In this document: piece after piece, positions 15,632-23,444 of the stretch
How the letters are laid out: each line of letters begins with the position of its first letter
Position numbering within the stretch: position 1 is the first letter of the stretch
Assembly: GCF_029868625.1 (NCBI RefSeq)
Contig: NZ_JARWOJ010000084.1
Coordinates: 1-34,272 of the forward strand
Length of the DNA: 34,272 nucleotides
Source: Nocardia neocaledoniensis
GTDB taxonomy: Bacteria > Actinomycetota > Actinomycetes > Mycobacteriales > Mycobacteriaceae
Direction: 5' to 3'
Translations under genes and position numbers: made by a program
Notes under the pieces: model-generated
What the model saw: only the letters and a program-made list of their open reading frames with translations
Told to the model about the DNA's origin: nothing
Databases searched by the model: none

Positions 15632-16255
15632 ATGGGTGCAGGCAACGAGCGGATCCCCAGCCGCTGGGAGGAGCTCACGGCCGCGGATCCGGCGCATTCG
15701 ACCTGGTACGTCGAGCGGTTCCGGAACCTCGCCGCACAGGGGGAGGACATCGTCGGCGAGGCGCGGATGGTCGACGCGATGCTCGGGCGCGGCAGCCGGG
15801 TCCTCGACGCCGGCTGCGGAGCAGGCCGGACGGGCGGCTATCTCGCCGAGGCCGGACACACCGTCGTCGGGGTGGACGTGGACCCGGTGCTGATCGAGGC
15901 GGCGCGCGCGGATCACCCCGGCCCCACGTGGCTGGTGGGCGACCTCGCCGAGCTGGATCTCCCCGCCCGGGGCGTCGCGGGCGATTTCGACCTGATCGTG
16001 TGCGCGGGCAATGTGATGACCTTCCTCGCGCCCGTCACGCGGCGGACGGTGCTGGCGGGGTTCGCCCGGCATCTCGGGTCGCGCGGGCGCGCGGTGATCG
16101 GGTTCGGCGCCGAACGTGGTTACCCGTTCCCCGCCTTCCTCGCCGATGCCGAATCGTCCGGTCTCGCCACCGATCTGCTGCTGTCGACGTGGGATCTGCG
16201 ACCCTTCACCGAGGACTCCGACTTCCTGGTCGCGGTGCTGTCGCGCGCGCACTGA
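15632..16255 (+). CDS. Class I SAM-dependent methyltransferase
   Basis: A 207-residue protein with methyltransferase motif I VLDAGCGAGRTGGYLAE, motif II VVGVDVDP, and post-motif FDLIVCAGNVMTFL. The N-terminus (RWEELTAADPAHSTWYVERFRNLAAQGEDI) is common in actinobacterial methyltransferases of unknown substrate. The start at 15632 is preferred over ATG 15596 because AGGAGG lies just upstream with good spacing. TAGGGT at 15604-15609 could serve as a -10 element. It precedes rph by 113 bases. Confidence 0.82.
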   Translation: MGAGNERIPSRWEELTAADPAHSTWYVERFRNLAAQGEDIVGEARMVDAMLGRGSRVLDAGCGAGRTGGYLAEAGHTVVGVDVDPVLIEAARADHPGPTWLVGDLAELDLPARGVAGDFDLIVCAGNVMTFLAPVTRRTVLAGFARHLGSRGRAVIGFGAERGYPFPAFLADAESSGLATDLLLSTWDLRPFTEDSDFLVAVLSRAH

Positions 16256-16296
16256 GCGCTGCCCTTCCCCCTTCTACTGTATACCCGATTTTGGGC

Positions 16297-16306
16297 CCTC
16301 ATGAGG
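16297..16306. promoter_or_regulatory. Perfect palindrome upstream of rph
   Basis: CCTCATGAGG is a perfect ten-base palindrome, 62 bases before the rph start. The 19-base rifampicin-associated element known upstream of rph and rox genes in other actinobacteria is not recognisable here, so this palindrome is a candidate alternative control site. Confidence 0.25.
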
Positions 16307-16368
16307 CGCCGAATCGTCGTCCATAATCGCTCGCGGAATACCGAAACCACCAGGTGAGGAGTAGCGCG

Positions 16369-18975
16369 ATGGCGTATGTGCTCGACTTCGGCGACATCGA
16401 TCGGAACCAGGTCGCGATCGTCGGCGGCAAAGGCGCGAACCTCGGCGAGCTCGCCCGCGTCGACGGTGTCGTGGTGCCCGACGGGTTCTGCGTGACGACC
16501 GAGGCCTTCGCCGCGACGGTGGCCGCGGCGCCGTCGCTCGACGCGCTGCTCGGCGAGCTGTCCGGGCTCGCGCCCGAGGACCGCGCGGGGATCGCCGGGC
16601 TCAGCGCCCGGCTGCGGCACACCGTCGAAGCCCTGGCGATCCCCGACGCGGTGGCCGCCGAGATCCGCGCCGCGCACGCCCGGTTCGGCGCCGAGGACGC
16701 CTACGCGGTGCGCTCCAGCGCCACGGCCGAGGACCTGCCGACCGCGTCGTTCGCCGGCCAGCAGGACAGCTACCTGAACGTGGCGGCCGCCGAGGCGATC
16801 CTGGACCACGTCCGCCGCTGCTGGGGTTCGCTGTTCACCGAGCGGGCGATCACCTACCGCCTGCGAAACGGCTTCGACAGCAGGAAGATCCGGATGGCGG
16901 TCGTCGTCCAGCGGATGGTGTTCGCGCGCGCCGCCGGCATCATGGTCACGGCCGACCCGGTCACCTCCGACCGCACGGTCGTGTCCATCGACGCCGGCTT
17001 CGGCCTGGGCGAGGCCCTCGTGTCCGGTCTGGTGAACGCCGATGTCTACCGGGTGCGCGACGATACCGTGACCAGCGCGTCGATCGCCACCAAGAAGCTC
17101 GCCGTGCGCCCGGCGCCCGGCGGCGGCACCGAGGTGTGTGAGCTCACGGACGGGTCCCGTACCGAGCGGGTGCTCACGGACGACCAGGTGCTGCGGCTGG
17201 CGCGGCTCGGACGACGGATCGAAGCGCACTTCGGCACCCCACAGGACATCGAATGGTGTTGCGACGGTTCGGAGTTCCGCATCGTGCAGAGCAGGCCGAT
17301 CACCACCCTGTTCCCGATCCCCGACGCCGGGGACACCGCGAACCGGGTCTACGTCTCGGTGGGGCACCAGCAGATGATGACCGACGCGATGAAGCCGCTC
17401 GGACTCTCGGTCTGGCAGCTGACCAGCCCGGCCGCGATGCGCGACGCGGGCGGACGGCTCTTCGTCGACGTCACCGCGGCGCTCTCCGCGCCCGCGACCC
17501 GCGCCGCCGTGGTCGACGGGCTCGGCAAGTCCGACCCGCTGATCGGCGACGCCCTGCGCACCGTCCTCGACCGCGACGACTTCCTGCCCCTCGCGCCGAC
17601 TCCCGATCCGGCCACCGCGCCGGCCGCGCCGGCACCGGAACCCGTGCCGACCGACCCGGCGATCGTCGCCGAGCTGATCGCGCACTGCGAGACCTACGTG
17701 ACCGACTTGCGGCGGGCGATCGAACCGCTGGCGGGTCCGCCGCTGCTGGACTTCATCGAGAACGACATCAAGCAGTTGCGGCGCACGCTGTTCCTGCCGC
17801 GCAACCTCCAGGTGATCAACGCCGCCATCGACGCCACCTGGTGGCTCAACGACCGGCTGGGCGAATGGCTGGGGGAGAAGAACGCCGCCGACGTCCTCAC
17901 CCAGTCGGTCCCCGGGAATGTGACCTCCGAGATGGGGCTGGCGCTGCTCGATGTCGCCGACGTGATCCGCCCGCTGCCCGAGGTCGTGGCGTACCTGACC
18001 GAGGTCGAGCAGCACGGTGCCGACGCCGGCTTCCTCGACGAGCTCGCCCGTCGCCCCGGCGGGCCCGCGGCCCTGGCGGCGCTCGAGGGCTTTCTGGAGC
18101 GGTACGGCATGCGCTGCGTCGGCGAGATCGACATCACCAGGCCGCGCTGGCGGGAACGCCCCGCCACCCTCGTACCGACCCTTCTCGGCAATGTGCGCAC
18201 ATTCGCCCCCGGCGCCGGACAGCGGCGTTTCGAGGACGGACTGCGCGCGGCCGAACAGGCGAAACATGAACTCCTGCAGCGTGTCCTGGCCCTGCCGGAC
18301 GGTGCTCGCAAGGCCGAGGAGACCGCGGCGATGATCGAGCGCGTCCGCACCTTCGCCGGCTATCGGGAGTATCCGAAGTACGCGATGGTGAGCTGCTACT
18401 TCGTTTACAAGCAGGCCTTGCTCCGCGAGGCCGGCCGCCTGGTCCAGGCGGGAGTGCTGGACGATCCCGAGGACATCTACTACCTGCGGTTCGACGAACT
18501 CGCCGAGGTCGTCCGCACCCGGCGGGTACGCCCGGACCTGCTCGACGAGCGCAAGGAGGCGTTCCGCTCCTACCAGTCGCTCACCGCGCCACGGGTGCTC
18601 ACCTCCGACGGCGAGGCGCTCACCGGCGCGTACCGGCGCGACGACCTGCCCGTGGGCGCGTTGCCCGGCATGGCCGTCTCGGCCGGGACCGTCGAGGGGC
18701 GTGCCCGTGTGCTCACCGACATCGCCCAGGCCGACCTCGCGGCGGGCGACATCCTGGTCACCGCCTACACCGATCCCAGCTGGACTCCGCTGTTCGTGGC
18801 GATCGCCGGACTGGTGACCGAGGTCGGTGGCGTGATGACCCACGGCGCGGTGATCGCCCGCGAATACGGGTTGCCCGCCGTCGTCGGCGTGGAACACGCC
18901 ACCGCGCTGATCCGCGACGGCCAGCGCATCCGGGTGCACGGCACGGACGGCTACGTGGAGATCCTCGCGGAGTGA
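16369..18975 (+). CDS. rph: Rifamycin-inactivating phosphotransferase Rph
   Basis: An 868-residue dikinase-type enzyme that transfers the beta-phosphate of ATP to the ansa-bridge C21 hydroxyl of rifamycins. The ATP-binding domain (about 1-314) shows VGGKGANLGEL with Lys21, AVRSSATAEDLPTASFAGQQ and the EWC...IVQSRPITTL end. The rifamycin-binding domain (about 327-755) shows VSVGHQQMMTDAMKPLG and RYGMRCVGEIDI. The swivel domain has the phosphohistidine loop THGAVIAREYGLPAVVG with His825, the same number as in Listeria Rph. Length and pattern match Listeria Rph along the whole protein, so it should be functional. This is the antibiotic enzyme, not RNase PH. ATG 16369 follows GGTGAGGA. Confidence 0.95.
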   Translation: MAYVLDFGDIDRNQVAIVGGKGANLGELARVDGVVVPDGFCVTTEAFAATVAAAPSLDALLGELSGLAPEDRAGIAGLSARLRHTVEALAIPDAVAAEIRAAHARFGAEDAYAVRSSATAEDLPTASFAGQQDSYLNVAAAEAILDHVRRCWGSLFTERAITYRLRNGFDSRKIRMAVVVQRMVFARAAGIMVTADPVTSDRTVVSIDAGFGLGEALVSGLVNADVYRVRDDTVTSASIATKKLAVRPAPGGGTEVCELTDGSRTERVLTDDQVLRLARLGRRIEAHFGTPQDIEWCCDGSEFRIVQSRPITTLFPIPDAGDTANRVYVSVGHQQMMTDAMKPLGLSVWQLTSPAAMRDAGGRLFVDVTAALSAPATRAAVVDGLGKSDPLIGDALRTVLDRDDFLPLAPTPDPATAPAAPAPEPVPTDPAIVAELIAHCETYVTDLRRAIEPLAGPPLLDFIENDIKQLRRTLFLPRNLQVINAAIDATWWLNDRLGEWLGEKNAADVLTQSVPGNVTSEMGLALLDVADVIRPLPEVVAYLTEVEQHGADAGFLDELARRPGGPAALAALEGFLERYGMRCVGEIDITRPRWRERPATLVPTLLGNVRTFAPGAGQRRFEDGLRAAEQAKHELLQRVLALPDGARKAEETAAMIERVRTFAGYREYPKYAMVSCYFVYKQALLREAGRLVQAGVLDDPEDIYYLRFDELAEVVRTRRVRPDLLDERKEAFRSYQSLTAPRVLTSDGEALTGAYRRDDLPVGALPGMAVSAGTVEGRARVLTDIAQADLAAGDILVTAYTDPSWTPLFVAIAGLVTEVGGVMTHGAVIAREYGLPAVVGVEHATALIRDGQRIRVHGTDGYVEILAE

Positions 18976-18993
18976 CCACGGTTGCCGCACGCG

Positions 18994-19027
18994 GGGGCCG
19001 GGCCGGTACCGTCTGGAACCCGGCCCC
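18994..19027. terminator. Hairpin terminator after rph
   Basis: GGGGCCGGG (18994-19002) and CCCGGCCCC (19019-19027) form a perfect nine-base G/C stem with a 16-base loop, 18 bases after the rph stop. No U-tract follows. Confidence 0.5.
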
Positions 19028-19123
19028 GTACGCGGCGCCGAACCCGGACCGCGCGGCCGGAACTCGCGCGAACGAGGTGTCCGCACCCCGGACGTCGGTC
19101 GGTCTCGGAGAAGGAAACCTGTT

Positions 19124-20242
19124 GTGCTGCAGATGATCATCGTCGGCGCGCTGGCCGCACCGGTGCACTGGCTGCTCTACCGGCGCCTGGTGGTCGCCAC
19201 CGGTGTGCCACGCCGATCCGCGATCGCGGCGGGGATCGCGCTCGGCCTGCTGTGGGTCGCGGCCGTGATCGCGCTCGGCGCGGGCAGCGTGTACGCGCCG
19301 GGCCCGGTCCGGCCGGTGGTGTGGCTGGGTTACACGTGGTTCGTGGTGCTGCTCTACCTGCTGCTCGGACTGCTGGTGATCGGGATGGTGCTGCTGGTCC
19401 TCCGGCTCACCGGCTCGACCCGGCGCACCCGCCTGCTCCGGGTGCTGTCGGCCGTGGCGGTCGTGGCCTCGCTCGGCGCGGTCGGCGTGGGTGTGGTGCA
19501 GGCGGAGAACATTCGCGTCGTCGAGACCGAGGCGCGCTTCGCCGATCTGCCCCGGCAGTTCGACGGGCTCCGGGTGGCCGTGGTGTCGGACCTGCACGTC
19601 GGCGCCGCCCGGGGGCCGGGCTTCACCGCGCGGATCGTCGACCTGGTGAACGCGCAGCGTCCCGACCTCATCGTGCTGCCCGGCGACCTGCTGGACGGTG
19701 CGGTCGACCTGGTCAGCGCCGACATCGCGCCGCTGGCCGAGCTGCGCGCGCGGTACGGGGTCATCGGGGTCGCCGGCAATCATGAGGGATACGTCGACGA
19801 GGTGGGCTCCTGGCTGGACCACTGGGAGACCCTCGGCATGAAGACACTGCGCAACACCAGGACCGACCTGTCGATCGATGGCGCCTCGATCGACATCGCC
19901 GGCGTCTACGACTACGCCGCCCCGGCGCCGTACGCCGCGGATCTCGACGCCGCGCTCGCCGGCGTCGACCCGGCGCGCTTCACACTGCTGCTCGCCCACC
20001 AGCCGCGCCAGGCGCCCGCGGCGGGCGCCCGCGACGTCGACCTGCAGCTGTCCGGCCACACCCACGGCGGCCAGCTGTGGCCGTTCGTGTATCCGGTGCG
20101 CTGGGCCAATCCGACGGTGTCGGGCTGGGACCGCTTCGGCGACATGCGCATCTACACCACTGTCGGCGCCGGTGCGTGGGGGCCGCCGGTCCGGCTCGGT
20201 GTGCCGCCCGAGATCGTCGTCCTCACCCTGCGCACCGCCTGA
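19124..20242 (+). CDS. Membrane-anchored metallophosphoesterase (YkuE/YaeI-like)
   Basis: A 372-residue protein. The first 125 residues hold about four hydrophobic segments, which anchor it in the membrane. The calcineurin-like domain follows with all five motifs: VVSDLHVG, LPGDLLDG, GVAGNHE, LLAHQP and SGHTHGGQ. The pattern fits the YkuE/YaeI branch of phosphodiesterases acting on phospholipid-type substrates; the actual substrate is not known. GTG at 19124 is preceded by GGAGAAGGA. It converges on the epimerase-like gene with only three bases between stop codons, leaving no room for a separate terminator. Confidence 0.88.
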   Translation: MLQMIIVGALAAPVHWLLYRRLVVATGVPRRSAIAAGIALGLLWVAAVIALGAGSVYAPGPVRPVVWLGYTWFVVLLYLLLGLLVIGMVLLVLRLTGSTRRTRLLRVLSAVAVVASLGAVGVGVVQAENIRVVETEARFADLPRQFDGLRVAVVSDLHVGAARGPGFTARIVDLVNAQRPDLIVLPGDLLDGAVDLVSADIAPLAELRARYGVIGVAGNHEGYVDEVGSWLDHWETLGMKTLRNTRTDLSIDGASIDIAGVYDYAAPAPYAADLDAALAGVDPARFTLLLAHQPRQAPAAGARDVDLQLSGHTHGGQLWPFVYPVRWANPTVSGWDRFGDMRIYTTVGAGAWGPPVRLGVPPEIVVLTLRTA

Positions 20243-20245
20243 ACC

Positions 20246-21316
20246 TCAGACGCGCAGGTCGGCGTCCTCACGGCTGCCCATCCCCGTGGTGAACTCGTGG
20301 ATGCGCAGCGGTCCGCCCGCGTGCGGATCCAGCGGCGGGGTGTCCTTGCCCGCGCCCACCCGGAGACCGGCGAGCATGTGGCGCAGGGCCTCGTCCGCGC
20401 CGAAGCGTGGCGTCCAGCCCAGCTCGGCCCTGGCGCGTCCGGTGTCCATCAGCGGCAGGTGTAGCATCGCGTCGAACAGATCCGGCGAGGCCGGGACCAG
20501 GCGCGCGTGCCAGGCTGCCGCCAGTCCCGCCCGGACCGGTGCCCGTGGCACCGACACGGTCCTGGCGTCGAGGACATCGCCGAGCACCGCTCGGTCCACC
20601 ACCGGCTCGGCGGCGAGATTGAACGGGCCCTTGGCGTCGGTGGTCACGGCCAGCGCGTAGGCCCGCCCCACATCGCGGCTGTGCACGGCCTGGAACCGGA
20701 GCCCACGCGGCACCGGCAGCACCGGCACCAGGCCGGGGCGCAGCAGTCCGTTCGGCGCGAGCGGTCCGAGGAACAGCCGCCGCTGCTGACTCGCCGACTC
20801 CCGCCGGAAGCTGAACGCGGGTCGCATCCGCACGACCCGGCGATCGGGATGCTCCGCCTCGAACCGGTCGAGAAGCCGTTCGCAGTAGGCTTTTTCGCGC
20901 ATATAGCCGGCGGCCGGCCAGCCGTCTGTCGGCCAGCTCTCCGGCACGCGGCGCTGCTCGTCGTCGCACGGGGAGTACGCGCCGACCGAAGAGGCGAAGA
21001 CCAGCGCGGGCACCTGGGCGGCGGCGAAGGCCCGCAGTACCCGCTCGGTCCCGCCGACATTGGCGTGCCAGGTCGCGAGCGGCTGATGCGTCGGCTGGAA
21101 CAGCCAGGCCAGATGCACCACCACGTCGGCGCCGTGGAACAACGCCTCCAGGTCGTCGGTGCGGATGTCGGCGCGCTCCCACCGCACGCCCGGCGCGGCG
21201 TCCGCGGGCATCCTGCGCGCCACGCCGACGATCTCGTCGATGCCCGATTCCTCCGCCAGCGCCTCGAGGACGCTGGTTCCGATGTTTCCCGTCGCTCCGA
21301 CAATCACGACCCGCAT
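20246..21316 (-). CDS. NAD-dependent epimerase/dehydratase (extended SDR)
   Basis: A 356-residue extended short-chain dehydrogenase. It starts MRVVIVGATGNIGTSVLEAL, with the GxxGxxG nucleotide-binding motif at residues 7-13. VVVHLAWLFQPTH gives the central strand, SSVGAYSP supplies the catalytic Ser region, and YMREK gives Tyr and Lys. NAD(P)-dependent action on a sugar nucleotide or sterol-like substrate is possible; the family is too broad to choose. ATG at 21316 is preferred because GAGGAG lies eight bases upstream. A GTTT-15-GGGTAG motif upstream suggests stress control. Confidence 0.85.
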   Translation of the reverse strand: MRVVIVGATGNIGTSVLEALAEESGIDEIVGVARRMPADAAPGVRWERADIRTDDLEALFHGADVVVHLAWLFQPTHQPLATWHANVGGTERVLRAFAAAQVPALVFASSVGAYSPCDDEQRRVPESWPTDGWPAAGYMREKAYCERLLDRFEAEHPDRRVVRMRPAFSFRRESASQQRRLFLGPLAPNGLLRPGLVPVLPVPRGLRFQAVHSRDVGRAYALAVTTDAKGPFNLAAEPVVDRAVLGDVLDARTVSVPRAPVRAGLAAAWHARLVPASPDLFDAMLHLPLMDTGRARAELGWTPRFGADEALRHMLAGLRVGAGKDTPPLDPHAGGPLRIHEFTTGMGSREDADLRV

Positions 21317-21365
21317 GCCCACCACTCCTCAGCTCGGGTACCGAACCCCCCTCGTCGCTTCGCGC

Positions 21366-21390
21366 CTACCCGCCCGGGTGTGGCCGAAAC
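21366..21390 (-). promoter_or_regulatory. SigF-type promoter for the epimerase-like gene
   Basis: Minus-strand GTTT, exactly 15 bases, GGGTAG. This is the closest match in the window to the published mycobacterial SigF pattern GTTT-N15-17-GGGTAT. It would give a leader of about 43 bases before the ATG at 21316. Confidence 0.55.
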
Positions 21391-21440
21391 GGCTGTTTGG
21401 CCCGTGTGGGACCGGAAACCCGGACAGCGAGGTGATGGTG

Positions 21441-21794
21441 ATGGTCGATGACGTGGAGAAGCGCTGGACGAACGGCCAGACCGGCAGGCAGGCCGCCCGC
21501 TACCTGGTCGCGGTCGTGGTGGCGGCCGCCCTTGTCGCCGCCGCGACCGCGATCTGGGCCGGCGGCAGGTCGGCCTGCGCCGACGCCCCGACCACCCTGT
21601 GTGACGGGCCGGCCGAGGCCGCCGTGCTGCTCGCCCCCGCTGTCATCCTGCTGCTCGGCGGCCTCGGCGCGTTCGTCCGTACCTACCTGGCGTGGCGGCG
21701 CGGCCGGAGCTGGCCGCTCTGGCAGGGCGCGGGCTGGTTCCTGTTCCTGCTGATGACCGTCTATCTCGGCGTCGGCGCCGGCGCGGCAACCTGA
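21441..21794 (+). CDS. Small membrane protein of unknown function
   Basis: A 117-residue protein with three hydrophobic helices at about residues 19-41, 58-80 and 94-115. Two cysteines (46 and 54) lie in the short loop between helices 1 and 2. I do not recognise the family. The ATG at 21441 has GAGG with eight-base spacing; the ATG at 21435 is too close to it. The 3' end overlaps the opposite-strand Pro-rich ORF by 34 bases. A GTTT-15-GGAAAC arrangement upstream is a weak promoter candidate. Confidence 0.65.
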   Translation: MVDDVEKRWTNGQTGRQAARYLVAVVVAAALVAAATAIWAGGRSACADAPTTLCDGPAEAAVLLAPAVILLLGGLGAFVRTYLAWRRGRSWPLWQGAGWFLFLLMTVYLGVGAGAAT

Positions 21795-21991
21795 GCCGTC
21801 GGTTGCGGCAGCGGCGGATCCGGCTCCGGGATCGGCGGGAACGGGTCCGGCGGCGGTCCGGGTTCGGGCGGAGGTCCCGGCGGCACCGGATCGGGACGGG
21901 GGTCGGGCGGAATGGGATCGGGGCGTCCCGGTGTCGGCGGTATCGGCTCCGCCGGATCGGGGAGCGTGGGACTGGTGAGACGTGTCGTCAT
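21761..21991 (-). CDS. Small proline-rich protein
   Basis: A 76-residue ORF in which residues from about 10 onward consist largely of Pro, Asp, Glu and Gly, in PxP and PPxP runs such as IPPDPRPDPVPPGPPPEPGP. There is no membrane segment, and it must be extended or polyproline-II in structure. A strong GAGGAGG sequence precedes the ATG at 21991, which argues that it is translated. It follows the P450 gene by 29 bases on the same strand. Its last 34 bases overlap the end of the small membrane protein gene on the plus strand. Function unknown. Confidence 0.55.
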   Translation of the reverse strand: MTTRLTSPTLPDPAEPIPPTPGRPDPIPPDPRPDPVPPGPPPEPGPPPDPFPPIPEPDPPLPQPTAQVAAPAPTPR

Positions 21992-22020
21992 GATGATCGA
22001 CCCTCCTCGGGGCTCGCGGT

Positions 22021-23373
22021 TCACGTGACGGTCGGTGTCGGCGCGCGCGACGGGCTGACCGCGAAGTCGACGCCGAAGTTGTTGTAGGTCAAGGGCAACG
22101 GCTCCTCGGGCGTGAGCCGGGGCGTCGAACGCAGCTCGAAACGCGCACCCCGCAGCAGGTGCGCCAGCAGCGTGCTCGTGACGAACAGGACGAGATCACG
22201 TCCCGGGCAGGCCGCCGGGCCCGCACTGAACGGCACGAGCTGCGGGTACTGTTCCGCGCGGCCGTCGATCCAGGCGCTCGGGGTGAACTCGTGTGCGAAG
22301 GGCACCTGGTGCTCGTCGCGATGGAAGGCCACGGCCGGGATCAGCACCGCGGTGCCCGCGTCGACGGTGAAGCGCTGGGAGCCCTCGCGCCAGACGGTGT
22401 GCTCGGTGGTGTCACGCAGGATCAACGGCGTGGTCGGCCACAGTCGCACCGACTCGAGCACACAGGCACGCAGATAGGTGAGGGTGGACACTTCTGGATG
22501 CAGCCCGGCCTCGGCGGACGCGGTGGCCAGCTGCTCGGGGTGGCTCGCCAGCAGCGCCAGGGTGCGCGTGAGAGCCATGCCCGCGGCGTCGAACGCGAAC
22601 AGCCAGTGCGGCACCTGGCCGAGCGGGTCGGTGGCGGCCACCGACGGTGTGGTCACCAGGGCGCCGAGCAGACTGTCGTCGGTGGCGGACTCGGCGTAGC
22701 GGTAGAGCCGGTCGAAGAACCGCTCGCGTGTGCGCCGATGCGCTGGTGCCAGGAACGACCAGTTGGCGGCCGACCGCAGCCGCCAGAGTTCGTCGGTGGT
22801 CTCGTTGTCGTCGCGGGCGCTCGGTCCGAGCGTCAGCCGCCGGACCAATCGCCACCAGGCGGTGGTGAACCGGGCCGCGTGGAGGCGGCCCTCCCCGGTG
22901 GCGGCCCGGAGCAGCTGTTCGGCCTCCTCGGCCACGGTGTCGGCGAACGGTCCGGCGAGGCGGTGCAGCGGACGGCCGGTGTCGAGCGCGACCTCGTTCA
23001 CCGCCCGCCGCTGGGTCCTGATCCTGCCTTCCGACACCAGCACACCGTGTGGCTGGAACTGCCCGAGAGCGGCGCGTTTCTCCCGGTTCGCGGGATCGAA
23101 CGGCGAAGGTGCCCCGTCGAGCACGCGGCCCACATCGGTGGGGTCGGTGACGACGAGCACCCGTCGGCCGGGCAGCACGAGTTCGACCGGGCCGCTGCCG
23201 AATTCGCGGCGCAGCGCGCGCATGCGGCGCACGGTGCGCGCGTCGGCCTGCGTCCGTTCGAGCAGACCCATCATTCGTCGCCGCCGCGCGATCACGCCCG
23301 CGGCGAACCCGGCGGCGCCCAGATCCGCGAGCGTGGCCGCCGCACGCAGCCCTGTCAGCCGGTGACCCGACAT
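22021..23373 (-). CDS. Cytochrome P450
   Basis: A 450-residue P450. The heme loop is FSAGPAACPGRD with ligand Cys389, and the ExxR motif is ESVRLWPTTP. In the I helix the usual AGxDTT region reads AFDAAGMA: the acidic residue is kept, but the conserved threonine is replaced by Ala. This occurs in some P450s with altered oxygen activation or peroxide use. The N-terminus has a weakly hydrophobic stretch (residues 10-28) followed by ARRRR. ATG 23373 has GAGGAGG just upstream. It lies 71 bases downstream of the ThDP enzyme on the same strand, so co-transcription is likely. No ferredoxin or reductase is adjacent. Confidence 0.9.
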   Translation of the reverse strand: MSGHRLTGLRAAATLADLGAAGFAAGVIARRRRMMGLLERTQADARTVRRMRALRREFGSGPVELVLPGRRVLVVTDPTDVGRVLDGAPSPFDPANREKRAALGQFQPHGVLVSEGRIRTQRRAVNEVALDTGRPLHRLAGPFADTVAEEAEQLLRAATGEGRLHAARFTTAWWRLVRRLTLGPSARDDNETTDELWRLRSAANWSFLAPAHRRTRERFFDRLYRYAESATDDSLLGALVTTPSVAATDPLGQVPHWLFAFDAAGMALTRTLALLASHPEQLATASAEAGLHPEVSTLTYLRACVLESVRLWPTTPLILRDTTEHTVWREGSQRFTVDAGTAVLIPAVAFHRDEHQVPFAHEFTPSAWIDGRAEQYPQLVPFSAGPAACPGRDLVLFVTSTLLAHLLRGARFELRSTPRLTPEEPLPLTYNNFGVDFAVSPSRAPTPTVT

Positions 23374-23444
23374 ACGACCTCCTCTGTGTTGCACGGCCTT
23401 CGTAGCGGCCATTCCACGACGCCGCGCGCCCAAACTCCGGCGGC

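Noticed and set aside
16256..16368. Search for the rifampicin-associated element before rph
   Set aside because: No GGGGCTTGCGG...GGCCC sequence is present; only the short palindrome at 16297 was kept.
16120..19140. Minus-strand frame of about 1000 codons opposite rph
   Set aside because: Composition is Arg/Gly/His-rich antisense shadow; the plus-strand Rph is unambiguous.
20240..20248. Terminator between the metallophosphoesterase and the epimerase-like gene
   Set aside because: Only three bases separate the convergent stop codons and I saw no stem across them.
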